Positions 6,199 through 12,456 are shown, counted from the stretch's first letter. The stretch: 13,372 bases of DNA from Yimella sp. (GCA_030150425.1 JASLFY010000037.1:1-13372), one strand, 5' to 3'. Program-made: numbers and translations. The notes: generated by a model not told the origin, from the letters alone.

Positions 6199-7089
6199 GT
6201 GATGGACGGACCCCCCACCCTGCGCATCGGAATCGTCGGCGTCGGCAAGGTCGGCGCGGTGCTCGGCGCGGCGTTCGTCGCCGCCGGACACCAGGTCGTC
6301 GCGTGCGCGGCCGTCAGCGAGGCCTCCCTGGAGCGGGCCGCCCAGCTGCTGCCAGGTGTGCCGGTGCTGCCGATCCCCGAGGTGGTCGCCACCGCAGACG
6401 TCGTCCTGATGACCGTTCCGGACGACGCGCTGCAACCCCTCGTCGACGGCCTCGCCGCCGAGAATGCCTGGGGGCCAGGGAAACTCGTCGTCCACACCAG
6501 CGGTTTCCACGGCGTGACCGCGCTGTCGCGGGTGCTCGACGCGGGCGGCGACGTCATCGCGATGCACCCCGCCATGACGTTCACCGGGGGACCGAAGGAC
6601 CTCGAACGGCTCAGCGGCACCCCGTTCGCCGTCACCGGGTCGTCGGGCCTGCAGTTGGTCGGCGAGGCGATGGTGCTCGACATCGGCGGCGACCCGTTCC
6701 CGCTCGCCGAGGACGACCGGCCGCGCTATCACGCGGCGCTCGCGCACGCCTCCAACCACCTGGTCACGCTCGTCGCGCAGTCGCAGCAGATCCTGCGCTC
6801 GGTCGGTGTGGAAGACCCCTCGCGTCTGCTGCGACCGCTGCTTGAGGCAACGCTGAACAACGCGTTGGAGCGCGGCGACAAGGCGTTGACCGGGCCGGTG
6901 TCCCGCGGCGACGTGGGGACCGTACGCGCCCACCTGGCGGTGCTGGCCGATCCACCGGACGGCGCCGACGACATTCCGATGGCTTATCGTGCGATGGCTC
7001 GCGCCACCCTGCAGCGGGCCGCTCGGCGGCGCGCCGTCCCGGCCGAGAGCATCGCTCCGATGCGCGAACTGCTCGACGAGGAGAACTGA
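6199..7089 (+). CDS. Rossmann-fold/DUF2520 oxidoreductase, possible alternative ketopantoate reductase
   Basis: 296 aa, cytosolic. The N-terminal NAD(P)-binding Rossmann domain has the Gly-rich loop IGIVGVGKVG (about 9-19) and continues through VVLMTVPDDAL and VVHTSGFHG to AMHPAMTF. The C-terminal DUF2520 helical domain (about 165-290) includes YHAALAHASNHLV and LLRPLLEATLNNAL. It resembles F420-dependent NADP reductase and pyrroline-5-carboxylate reductase folds. Its stop overlaps the panC start by one base (TGATG), so the two are translationally coupled. The same pairing occurs in mycobacteria (Rv3603c next to panC). With no panE in the window, a role in making pantoate from ketopantoate is a reasonable but unproven guess. 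GTG 6199 and ATG 6202 are adjacent possible starts; no Shine-Dalgarno sequence is seen and a TAACGT -10 lies close upstream. Confidence 0.85.
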   Translation: MMDGPPTLRIGIVGVGKVGAVLGAAFVAAGHQVVACAAVSEASLERAAQLLPGVPVLPIPEVVATADVVLMTVPDDALQPLVDGLAAENAWGPGKLVVHTSGFHGVTALSRVLDAGGDVIAMHPAMTFTGGPKDLERLSGTPFAVTGSSGLQLVGEAMVLDIGGDPFPLAEDDRPRYHAALAHASNHLVTLVAQSQQILRSVGVEDPSRLLRPLLEATLNNALERGDKALTGPVSRGDVGTVRAHLAVLADPPDGADDIPMAYRAMARATLQRAARRRAVPAESIAPMRELLDEEN

Positions 7090-8006
7090 TGACCGACAAC
7101 GGAAACGGCGACAACGGGACCAGCGACATTCTCGTCGCCCACTCCCGAGACGAACTCGCCGCCGCGCGAGCCGGCCTGACCGGAACGGTCGGCGTGGTGA
7201 TGACGATGGGCGCGCTGCACAGCGGTCACGCCCAGCTGATCGAGCACGCCCGGCAGCAGGTCGACCACGTCATCGTGACGATCTTCCTGAACCCGCTGCA
7301 GTTCGCCCAGGGCGAGGACCTCTCGCGCTACCCGCGGACGTTCGACTCCGACGTCGAGATCTGCCGGCAGGAGGGCGCCGCCGTCGTGTTCGCCCCGACG
7401 CCCGACGTCGTCTACCCCGACGGCGAACCGGGCATCCGGGTGTCCGCCGGGCCGCTGGGGAACGTGCTCGAGGGCAAGTCCCGCCCCGGCCACTTCGACG
7501 GGGTGCTGACCGTCGTCGCCAAGCTGCTGCACCTCACCGCGCCGGACAAGGCGTTCTTCGGGCAGAAGGACGCGCAGCAGCTGCTGCTCATCCGCCGGAT
7601 GGTGCGCGACCTGGACTTCGGCATCGACATCGTCGCGGTCCCGACCGTCCGCGAGGGCGACGGGCTCGCGCTGAGCAGCCGGAACACGTACTTGTCGGAG
7701 TCCGACCGTGAGGTCGCGCTCAGCCTGTCCACCGCGCTGCGCGCCGGCGCCGCGATGGCCGACTCCGGCCCGGCGGCCGTACGACGGGCCGCGCGCGACG
7801 TCCTGGTGCGTGAACCGTTGGCCGAGGTCGACTACCTCGTCCTGGTGCATCCGACGACGCTGGAGGACGTGCCCGAGTGGTACAACGGCCCGGCGCTGCT
7901 GGCCGTCGCGGCGCGGGTCGGCACGACCCGGTTGATCGACAATCTGCCGGTGCAGGTCGGGCCGGACGGCGGACCGCTGCCGGTGGTGCCGTACGCGGAC
8001 CGCTGA
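7089..8006 (+). CDS. panC: Pantothenate synthetase (pantoate-beta-alanine ligase)
   Basis: 305 aa. Joins pantoate and beta-alanine with ATP to give pantothenate (coenzyme A pathway) through a pantoyl-adenylate, in the cytosol. Active-site motifs are all visible: TMGALHSGH (His44, His47), FLNPLQF (Asn68, Gln71), GKSRPGHFDGV (129-139), FGQKDAQQ (Lys160, Gln164) and LSSRN (Ser196-Ser197-Arg198). These match the catalytic residues known from M. tuberculosis PanC at almost the same positions, so the enzyme should be active. It is coupled to the upstream DUF2520 gene by a one-base overlap, with a strong GAGGAG ribosome binding site inside that gene's 3' end. No panD or pantothenate kinase gene follows, unlike in mycobacteria; beta-alanine supply must be encoded elsewhere. 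Confidence 0.97.
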   Translation: MTDNGNGDNGTSDILVAHSRDELAAARAGLTGTVGVVMTMGALHSGHAQLIEHARQQVDHVIVTIFLNPLQFAQGEDLSRYPRTFDSDVEICRQEGAAVVFAPTPDVVYPDGEPGIRVSAGPLGNVLEGKSRPGHFDGVLTVVAKLLHLTAPDKAFFGQKDAQQLLLIRRMVRDLDFGIDIVAVPTVREGDGLALSSRNTYLSESDREVALSLSTALRAGAAMADSGPAAVRRAARDVLVREPLAEVDYLVLVHPTTLEDVPEWYNGPALLAVAARVGTTRLIDNLPVQVGPDGGPLPVVPYADR

Positions 8007-8015
8007 CCAGCGGCC

Positions 8016-8021
8016 TACTCT
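8016..8021 (+). promoter_or_regulatory. Putative -10 element for the small membrane protein gene (leaderless)
   Basis: TACTCT, 7 nt before GTG 8029, in the 22-bp gap after panC. No ribosome binding site is seen before the GTG, so the gene may have its own leaderless transcript in addition to any panC read-through. Confidence 0.4.
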
Positions 8022-8028
8022 TGATGCC

Positions 8029-8199
8029 GTGTGGCCCTACATCGCAACCCTGCTCCCCTCGATCGGGGTGCTCTATCTCTTCTACGTGATCCTGAAGCAC
8101 ATTCTCGAGGGTGATCGGCGCGAACGAATCGCGCAGGCGCAATGGGAGAACGCTCACGACGCCGCTGCCGAGAAGGATGTTCCGCAACAGCGCAGCTGA
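8029..8199 (+). CDS. Small single-pass membrane protein, 56 aa
   Basis: Begins at GTG 8029 and ends at TGA 8197-8199. The N-terminus, MWPYIATLLPSIGVL, continues into LYLFYVIL to form one membrane helix (about 4-24). A charged, helix-forming tail follows, with EGDRRERIAQAQWE at about 29-42 and a hydrophilic end. This looks like a small conserved actinobacterial protein of unknown function that I recognise by its WPYIATLLP start and GDRRER motif, but cannot name. It lies between panC and lsr2 on the same strand. The coding case rests on the clean hydrophobic/charged pattern, wobble-position GC, and a -10-like hexamer placed for a leaderless GTG start. Topology (tail in the cytoplasm) is inferred from the positive charges after the helix. 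Confidence 0.75.
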   Translation: MWPYIATLLPSIGVLYLFYVILKHILEGDRRERIAQAQWENAHDAAAEKDVPQQRS

Positions 8200-8228
8200 T
8201 ATCCGGCCGATATTCAGGTCTTGAATGC

Positions 8229-8271
8229 TAAGTTGTTTCGTGGACCTCGGGAAATCGCATTCGCATTTCCC
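8229..8271 (+). promoter_or_regulatory. lsr2 promoter/leader with a stem-loop
   Basis: TAAGTT at 8229-8234 is the best -10 candidate, giving a leader of about 57 nt. Within it, GGGAAAT (8249-8255) and ATTTCCC (8265-8271) are perfect complements around a 9-nt loop, 26 nt before the start codon. Upstream, ATATC-CGGCC-GATAT (8199-8213) is a second inverted repeat. The region is less GC-rich than its surroundings, as expected for a target of Lsr2 itself. No clear -35 element is seen. Confidence 0.4.
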
Positions 8272-8297
8272 CGCTTCCCGGAACTCCAGGAGAATTC

Positions 8298-8627
8298 ATG
8301 GCACAGCGCGTGCAGATCAAGCTGATCGACGACATCGATCAGAGCGACGCCGTCGAGACGGTCAGCTTCGGCCTCGACGGCGTTTCGTACGAAATCGATC
8401 TTTCCGCGGCGAATGCCGCCCGCCTGCGTGACGACTTCGCGCAGTGGGTCGGCGCCGGACGCAAGGTGAAGGGTGGCCGCGCCGCTCGCACCACCTCCCG
8501 TTCCGCCGGTGGCGACAAGGACCAGCTGAACCGCATTCGTGAATGGGGTCGTGCGAACGGCTACCAGGTCAGCGACCGCGGCCGGGTGTCGCGCGAGGTC
8601 CAGGACGCCTACGCGGCGGCCCACTGA
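8298..8627 (+). CDS. lsr2: Lsr2 nucleoid-associated protein
   Basis: 109 aa, full length for the family. Lsr2 is the actinobacterial counterpart of H-NS: it binds and bridges AT-rich DNA, compacts the nucleoid and silences acquired or stress genes. The N-terminal dimerisation domain (1-60) carries QIKLIDDIDQSDAVETV, FGLDGVSYEIDLS and the Ala/Leu/Arg helix. A short basic linker (about 55-72) follows, then the DNA-binding domain with IREWGRANGYQVSDRGRVS, whose RGR (94-96) is the AT-hook-like minor-groove motif. The ending VQDAYAAAH is typical. ATG 8298 has AGGAG 6 nt upstream. The gene follows the 56-aa membrane protein on the same strand, and clpC is about 4 kb downstream. Confidence 0.97.
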   Translation: MAQRVQIKLIDDIDQSDAVETVSFGLDGVSYEIDLSAANAARLRDDFAQWVGAGRKVKGGRAARTTSRSAGGDKDQLNRIREWGRANGYQVSDRGRVSREVQDAYAAAH

Positions 8628-8641
8628 CCCGATCGGTCAGT
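8623..8641. terminator. Inverted repeat spanning the convergent stops of lsr2 and the LigD polymerase gene
   Basis: ACTGACC-CGATC-GGTCAGT has 7-bp perfect arms and a 5-nt loop. The lsr2 TGA is in the left arm and the complement of the opposing TGA in the right arm, so the structure could act as a short bidirectional terminator. No T-tract follows on either side, so it is not a classical intrinsic terminator. Confidence 0.4.
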
Positions 8642-9557
8642 CGGCCGATTCCTCCAGCGCCGCCATCAGGTCGCCGTCGGAATCGAGTCGGTCGAGAACG
8701 TCCTCCATGTCGAGTTGGCGCAGCCTGCCGGGCTGCGCCTTCTCGCGTTCCAGCTCCGACCAGTGCCGCGGCGCGGCCACCGTCGGGCGCGCCTTGGCCC
8801 GCAACGAATAGGGGCAGACCGTCGTCTTGGCGGCGGTGTTCTGCGACCAGTCGAGCAGGATCTTCCCCTTGCGCAGGCTGGTCGTCATCTTCCACACGAC
8901 CAGGTCGGGCAGGTCGCGGGTGAGCGCCTGCGCCAACTCGCGCATCTCGTCGCGCACCTGCTCGCTGCTGCGGCTGCCGTCGAGCGGGGCGTAGATCTGC
9001 AGACCCTTGCTGCCGGAGGTGACCGGGACCGTACGGTCGTGACCGAGGGCGGTGAGGCGCTCGCGGCAGGCCAGCGCCAGCTCGGCGCACTCCGTCAGAC
9101 CGGCCGGGGCGCCCGGGTCGAGGTCGATCACGAGGCGGTCCGGTGGAGCCGGCTGCTCGTCGACCACCCGCCACTGCGGAACGTGCAATTCCAACGACGC
9201 CAGATTCACGATGTAGGTGAGTGCGGCCAGCGAATCGATGATCGGATAAGTCACCGAATCCGCGCCGGTGCGTGAACCGCGCGCGGAGTGGGAGTCGATC
9301 GTCACCGAACGCAACCAACGTGGCGCACCCGGCGGCAGATTCTTCTCGAAGAAACTGTTGCCGTCGACGCCGTGTGGAAAACGGATCCGGGTGGCCGGTC
9401 GATCCGCCAATTGGGGCAACAGGGCCGGCGCGACCGTGGCGTAATAGTGAAGTAATTCGCCCTTGGTCGTCTCCGTCGCCGGATACATGATCTTGTCGAG
9501 ATTCGACACGCTCAGGCGTCGCCCGTCCACCTCGACGGTGACGTTCTCGTCAGCCAT
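8637..9557 (-). CDS. ligD: LigD polymerase domain (archaeo-eukaryotic primase family), stand-alone
   Basis: 306 aa. The NHEJ polymerase domain fills gaps and adds nucleotides, preferring ribonucleotides, at broken DNA ends. Family signatures: SNLDKIMYP (18-26), TKGELLHYY, RFPHG and FFEKNLPPGAPRW. Metal-binding DLDPG (Asp145, Asp147), SGSKGLQIY (181-189) and KILLDWSQN (Asp236) are the three catalytic motifs. In the second motif the usual His of AEP primases (SGSKGLH type) is Gln187. There is no ligase or 3'-phosphoesterase domain on this polypeptide; the ligase is the gene just upstream, whose stop overlaps this start by 8 nt, so the two are translationally coupled. The multidomain LigD of mycobacteria is thus split here. 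Confidence 0.92.
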   Translation of the reverse strand: MADENVTVEVDGRRLSVSNLDKIMYPATETTKGELLHYYATVAPALLPQLADRPATRIRFPHGVDGNSFFEKNLPPGAPRWLRSVTIDSHSARGSRTGADSVTYPIIDSLAALTYIVNLASLELHVPQWRVVDEQPAPPDRLVIDLDPGAPAGLTECAELALACRERLTALGHDRTVPVTSGSKGLQIYAPLDGSRSSEQVRDEMRELAQALTRDLPDLVVWKMTTSLRKGKILLDWSQNTAAKTTVCPYSLRAKARPTVAAPRHWSELEREKAQPGRLRQLDMEDVLDRLDSDGDLMAALEESAD

Positions 9558-10494
9558 TTCCGCTCTCCCGCAGGCTCGCCGGATCGAGGTCGGCGCGCAC
9601 CCCGCGCCACGAGGGCTGCCGCAGGCGGCCGGCTTCGGAGAGTCCGTGGAACTCGACGTCGGCGACGATCTGCGGCTCGACCCAGATACAGCCGTCGGCG
9701 TCCTCGCGCGGCACCTCGTCGATCATCGGCGGGTCGTCGCGACGCAGCGGCAGCAACTGCTGCATGAGCGCGACGCCGCGGCGCCCGGACAGTCCGGAAC
9801 CGACCCGGCCGCGGTAGACGAGTCCATCGGCCACCGGTTCGGCCAACAACACGGCGCCGAGGGCGGACCCGCCGCGTTCGCGGCGCCACCCGACGACGAC
9901 GTACGACGCGGTGCGGCGGTTCACCGACTTCAGCCAGTCGGCGCTGCGTGTGCCCGGGCGGTACGCGGTGTCGACCCGCTTGGAGACGATGCCCTCCATC
10001 CCGTGGTCCGCGGTGGCCGCGAGCAGTGCGTCACCGTCGGGAAAGACCGGCGGGACCGTCACCCACTTCGACCCGAGCCCGATGCCGTCCAACAGGTCGC
10101 GCCGGTCGCGCCAGGGGCGGCCGGTGACCGGGGTGCCCATGACGCGCAACACGTCGAACACCATCGCGGTGACCGGTGCGGTCGCGGCGAGGGCGCCTGC
10201 CGTGGTCGCGTCGACCACGTTGAAGCGTTCGGCGAGCGTCGCGAAGGAGGGCACGCCCTGGTGCATCACGACGATCTCCGCGTCGAGCAGGACGTCGTCG
10301 AAGTCGGTCAGGCCGGCGGCCGGGGCGACCAGCTCCGGGAAGGCGACGGTGACGTCGCGCTCGGTCCGGGTGAACACGCGTACACGGTGGTCGTGGACGT
10401 CGAGCAGGGCGCGCATGCCGTCCCATTTGACCTCGTGGGACCACTGCGGACCGCTCGGCACCGACTCGGCGGTGGTGGCGAGCATCGGGCGCAT
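9550..10494 (-). CDS. ligD: LigD-type ATP-dependent DNA ligase domain, stand-alone
   Basis: 314 aa. Seals double-strand breaks in Ku-dependent end joining. The nucleotidyltransferase domain starts at the N-terminus with MLATTAESVP and the active-site motif EVKWDGMRAL, in which Lys23 is adenylated. Further motifs are LLDAEIVV (III), GMEGIVSKR (IV) and DWLKSV (V). The OB-fold runs from VVVGWRRERGG through RVGSGLS to the C-terminus. ATG 10494 is preferred to the in-frame ATG three codons later, because CAAGAT sits exactly at -12 to -7 (leaderless) and no ribosome binding site is visible. It is divergent from ku with 16 bp between start codons and overlaps the polymerase-domain gene by 8 nt at its 3' end. 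Confidence 0.93.
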   Translation of the reverse strand: MRPMLATTAESVPSGPQWSHEVKWDGMRALLDVHDHRVRVFTRTERDVTVAFPELVAPAAGLTDFDDVLLDAEIVVMHQGVPSFATLAERFNVVDATTAGALAATAPVTAMVFDVLRVMGTPVTGRPWRDRRDLLDGIGLGSKWVTVPPVFPDGDALLAATADHGMEGIVSKRVDTAYRPGTRSADWLKSVNRRTASYVVVGWRRERGGSALGAVLLAEPVADGLVYRGRVGSGLSGRRGVALMQQLLPLRRDDPPMIDEVPREDADGCIWVEPQIVADVEFHGLSEAGRLRQPSWRGVRADLDPASLRESGNG

Positions 10495-10510
10495 GGGGCA
10501 ATCTTGCACA
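10495..10510. promoter_or_regulatory. 16-bp divergent start region between ligD (ligase) and ku
   Basis: The whole gap between the two ATG codons is 16 bp and centres on GCAA-TC-TTGC (10498-10507). This symmetry places CAATCT at -12 to -7 of ku and CAAGAT at -12 to -7 of the ligase gene, overlapping each other. Both genes could therefore be transcribed as leaderless mRNAs from mutually exclusive promoters. Confidence 0.4.
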
Positions 10511-11302
10511 ATGCGAGCGATTTGGAAGGGCGCGGTCTCCTTCGGACTGGTCAACGTCCCGGTGCGGTTGTACTCGGCGACCGAGAACCACGACGTGCAG
10601 TTCCGACAGGTCCACCGCGAGGACGGCGGCCGCATCAAGTACCAACGGGTGTGTGCGATCGACGGCGAGAAGGTGTCGTACGACGACATCGCCAAGGGCT
10701 ACGAGACCGACAGCGGCGAGATGGTCGTCCTGACCGACGAGGACCTGGCCGATCTGCCGATCAGCACCACCAAGGAGATCGCGGTCGACCGGTTCGTGCC
10801 GGCCGAGCAGATCGACCCGCTGTACCTGGACAAGTCGTACTACCTGGAGCCGGACAAGTCGGCGGTGAAGCCGTACACCCTGCTGCGCGAAGCGCTGCAG
10901 CAGACCGACCGGATGGCGTTGGTGACCGTGTCGCTGCGGACCCGGATGACGGTCGCCTGCTTGCGCGTGCGCGGCGACGTGATCGTGCTGCAGACGTTGC
11001 TGTGGCCGGACGAGGTCCGCGCCGCGGAGTTCGGGGTGCTCGACGAGGAGCAGCCGATCAAGAAGGCCGAGTCGGAGATGGCCCACATGTTGGTGGAGTC
11101 GCTGGCCGGTGACTACGACCCGAGTGCCTACACCGACGACTACGAGGAAGCGGTCAAGGCGGTCGTGAAGGCGAAGCTGGACGGTGGCGAGGTCAAGACA
11201 CCGGAGCAGCCCGCCGAGTCGGAGGGCGAGGTCGTCGACCTGCTCGCGGCGTTGCAGCAGAGTGTCGACCGGGCCAAGAAGGCGCGCGGCGAAGCGGTCT
11301 GA
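10511..11302 (+). CDS. ku: Ku, DNA end-binding protein of bacterial NHEJ
   Basis: 263 aa, close to the usual length of bacterial Ku. Ku homodimerises into a ring on double-strand DNA ends and recruits LigD. The N-terminus MRAIWKGAVSFGLVNVPVRLYSAT is the family hallmark. It continues with FRQVHREDGGRIKYQRVC (about 51-68, written here in two parts: FRQVHRED and RIKYQRVC), then YDDIAKGYE, DPLYLDKSYYL, PYTLLREALQ and the VVDLLAALQQS tail. The C-terminal extension after residue 240 is short. It is divergent from the ligase and polymerase genes, so the whole NHEJ set lies in 2.7 kb. Its stop codon directly abuts the stop codon of the convergent HprK-like gene (TGATCA). Start ATG 10511 gives the exact family N-terminus. 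Confidence 0.96.
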   Translation: MRAIWKGAVSFGLVNVPVRLYSATENHDVQFRQVHREDGGRIKYQRVCAIDGEKVSYDDIAKGYETDSGEMVVLTDEDLADLPISTTKEIAVDRFVPAEQIDPLYLDKSYYLEPDKSAVKPYTLLREALQQTDRMALVTVSLRTRMTVACLRVRGDVIVLQTLLWPDEVRAAEFGVLDEEQPIKKAESEMAHMLVESLAGDYDPSAYTDDYEEAVKAVVKAKLDGGEVKTPEQPAESEGEVVDLLAALQQSVDRAKKARGEAV

Positions 11303-12418
11303 TCAGACGATCTCGAGGGCGCCCTCGCGGCAGAGCTCCAGGGCCGCCGTGGCCTCCAGGTCCGCGGCCGCGGGGGGGTCGCCGGCCTCGGCGACGCACT
11401 GCGCGGTCAGGTCGGCCACCGTCGTGGGGGTGAGGGTGTGCAGCCACACGATGCTGCCGATCCCGTCCAGCACCGACACCGTCGAGCCGTGCAGCGCGAC
11501 GATCCGCCCGTCGACGCCGATCGCATCGGTGTACGGCGTCCGGCGCAGTCGGGTGGACGGCTCGAGGGCCTCCGGCAGCGCGTCCGGGGAGCGTGGCGCG
11601 CCCGGGTCCAGCGCCAGGTCGGCGGGCGCCGGGAAGTGGTCGTACAGGTGCGACTCGAACGGCCGGTCGAAGGTGCTGCGGACCAGGTCGACGCACTCGG
11701 CGATCTCGGCGTACCGCAGGACGTACGGCCCGCCGCCTGCGCCGATGGTGTCGGCCAACAGGGCGAGGGGTTGCGGCATCGAGGGGAGCGCGGAGGTCTG
11801 CGGGATGATCTCGAGGATGCCGTCGAGCAGGTCGATCTCCTCCAGGACCGGAGCCTCCGAGCGCTCCGGGTCGCGGCGCAACAGCACGAACGGGCCGCGG
11901 GACAGCGGCAGCTGCGGCAGCGGTGCCAGGCCCAACTCGTCGGGGGAGAGCTGCTCCTTGCGGTAGGGAAGGGCCGGGTCGACCACCCGGGAGAGCGGTT
12001 TCGGGTACGCACGGATGCTGCCGGAGTCCGGGTCGATGGCGACCGTCTCGTCGCTGACGTAGCCGAGGCCGGCGGCCGACAACGTACGCGCGGCGGTGGT
12101 CTTGCCGGTGCCGGACGCGGCGATCAGCGCGGCGACCGTTCCGGTGCGCGGATCGGCCACGCCGCAGGCGTGCAGCATCAACGTACGTCCGCGCTGCGCG
12201 GTGATCGCGGCGAGGGTGACGGCGCTGGACAGGGGGTAGTCGACGTCGGTCGGGTCGCCGTCGTGGTGCTGGACGGTGCCGTCCGTCTCATCCTCAACGG
12301 GTGAGTCGACGACGCACCGGGACCACTGCGTACGCAGCCGGGGTTCCGCGTCGTCCGCGCACTCGATCCGGATCCGCGAACCGAAGACGTCGACCACCAT
12401 GGCTGCCATGGCCCGCAT
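11303..12418 (-). CDS. HPr-kinase-like P-loop protein with C-terminal PqqD-like domain
   Basis: 371 aa if started at ATG 12418. ATG 12409 is a good alternative, with AGGA 8 nt upstream, and ATG 12400 is also in frame. The kinase-like core resembles HPr kinase: LMLHACGVADP (80-90), the P-loop ASGTGKTT (101-108, Lys106) and GYVSDETVAI (119-128), equivalent to the HprK LSDD segment. A divergent middle follows. Residues 300-371 look like a PqqD-type winged helix (VALHGSTVSVLDGIGSIVW, a DLT..C helix, and the LCREGALEIV end). PqqD-like domains bind leader peptides in RiPP biosynthesis, and HprK-like proteins phosphorylate some lasso peptides. No precursor peptide or other RiPP gene is visible nearby, so the substrate is unknown. 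The gene is divergent from clpC and convergent with ku. Confidence 0.8.
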   Translation of the reverse strand: MRAMAAMVVDVFGSRIRIECADDAEPRLRTQWSRCVVDSPVEDETDGTVQHHDGDPTDVDYPLSSAVTLAAITAQRGRTLMLHACGVADPRTGTVAALIAASGTGKTTAARTLSAAGLGYVSDETVAIDPDSGSIRAYPKPLSRVVDPALPYRKEQLSPDELGLAPLPQLPLSRGPFVLLRRDPERSEAPVLEEIDLLDGILEIIPQTSALPSMPQPLALLADTIGAGGGPYVLRYAEIAECVDLVRSTFDRPFESHLYDHFPAPADLALDPGAPRSPDALPEALEPSTRLRRTPYTDAIGVDGRIVALHGSTVSVLDGIGSIVWLHTLTPTTVADLTAQCVAEAGDPPAAADLEATAALELCREGALEIV

Positions 12419-12429
12419 CCTAGGTTCTC

Positions 12430-12449
12430 GCTGCGGCGGCCGCCGCAGC
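12430..12449. promoter_or_regulatory. Perfect 20-bp palindrome upstream of the HprK-like gene
   Basis: GCTGCGGCGG followed directly by its exact reverse complement, with no spacer, 11 bp before ATG 12418 and in the divergent region shared with clpC. It could be a protein-binding site or a cruciform/stem in the HprK-like leader. Perfect symmetry over 20 bp is unusual even in GC-rich DNA. No matching regulator is known to me. Confidence 0.4.
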
Positions 12450-12456
12450 CGGATTC

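Noticed and set aside
6159..6683. N-terminal extension of the methyltransferase frame
   Set aside because: Antisense to the DUF2520 gene and without family similarity; the MidA-type sequence starts just after GTG 6158.
9463..11112. 549-codon plus-strand frame across the ligD genes and ku
   Set aside because: Shadow frame: antisense to polymerase and ligase genes and out of frame with ku, which has unmistakable family sequence.
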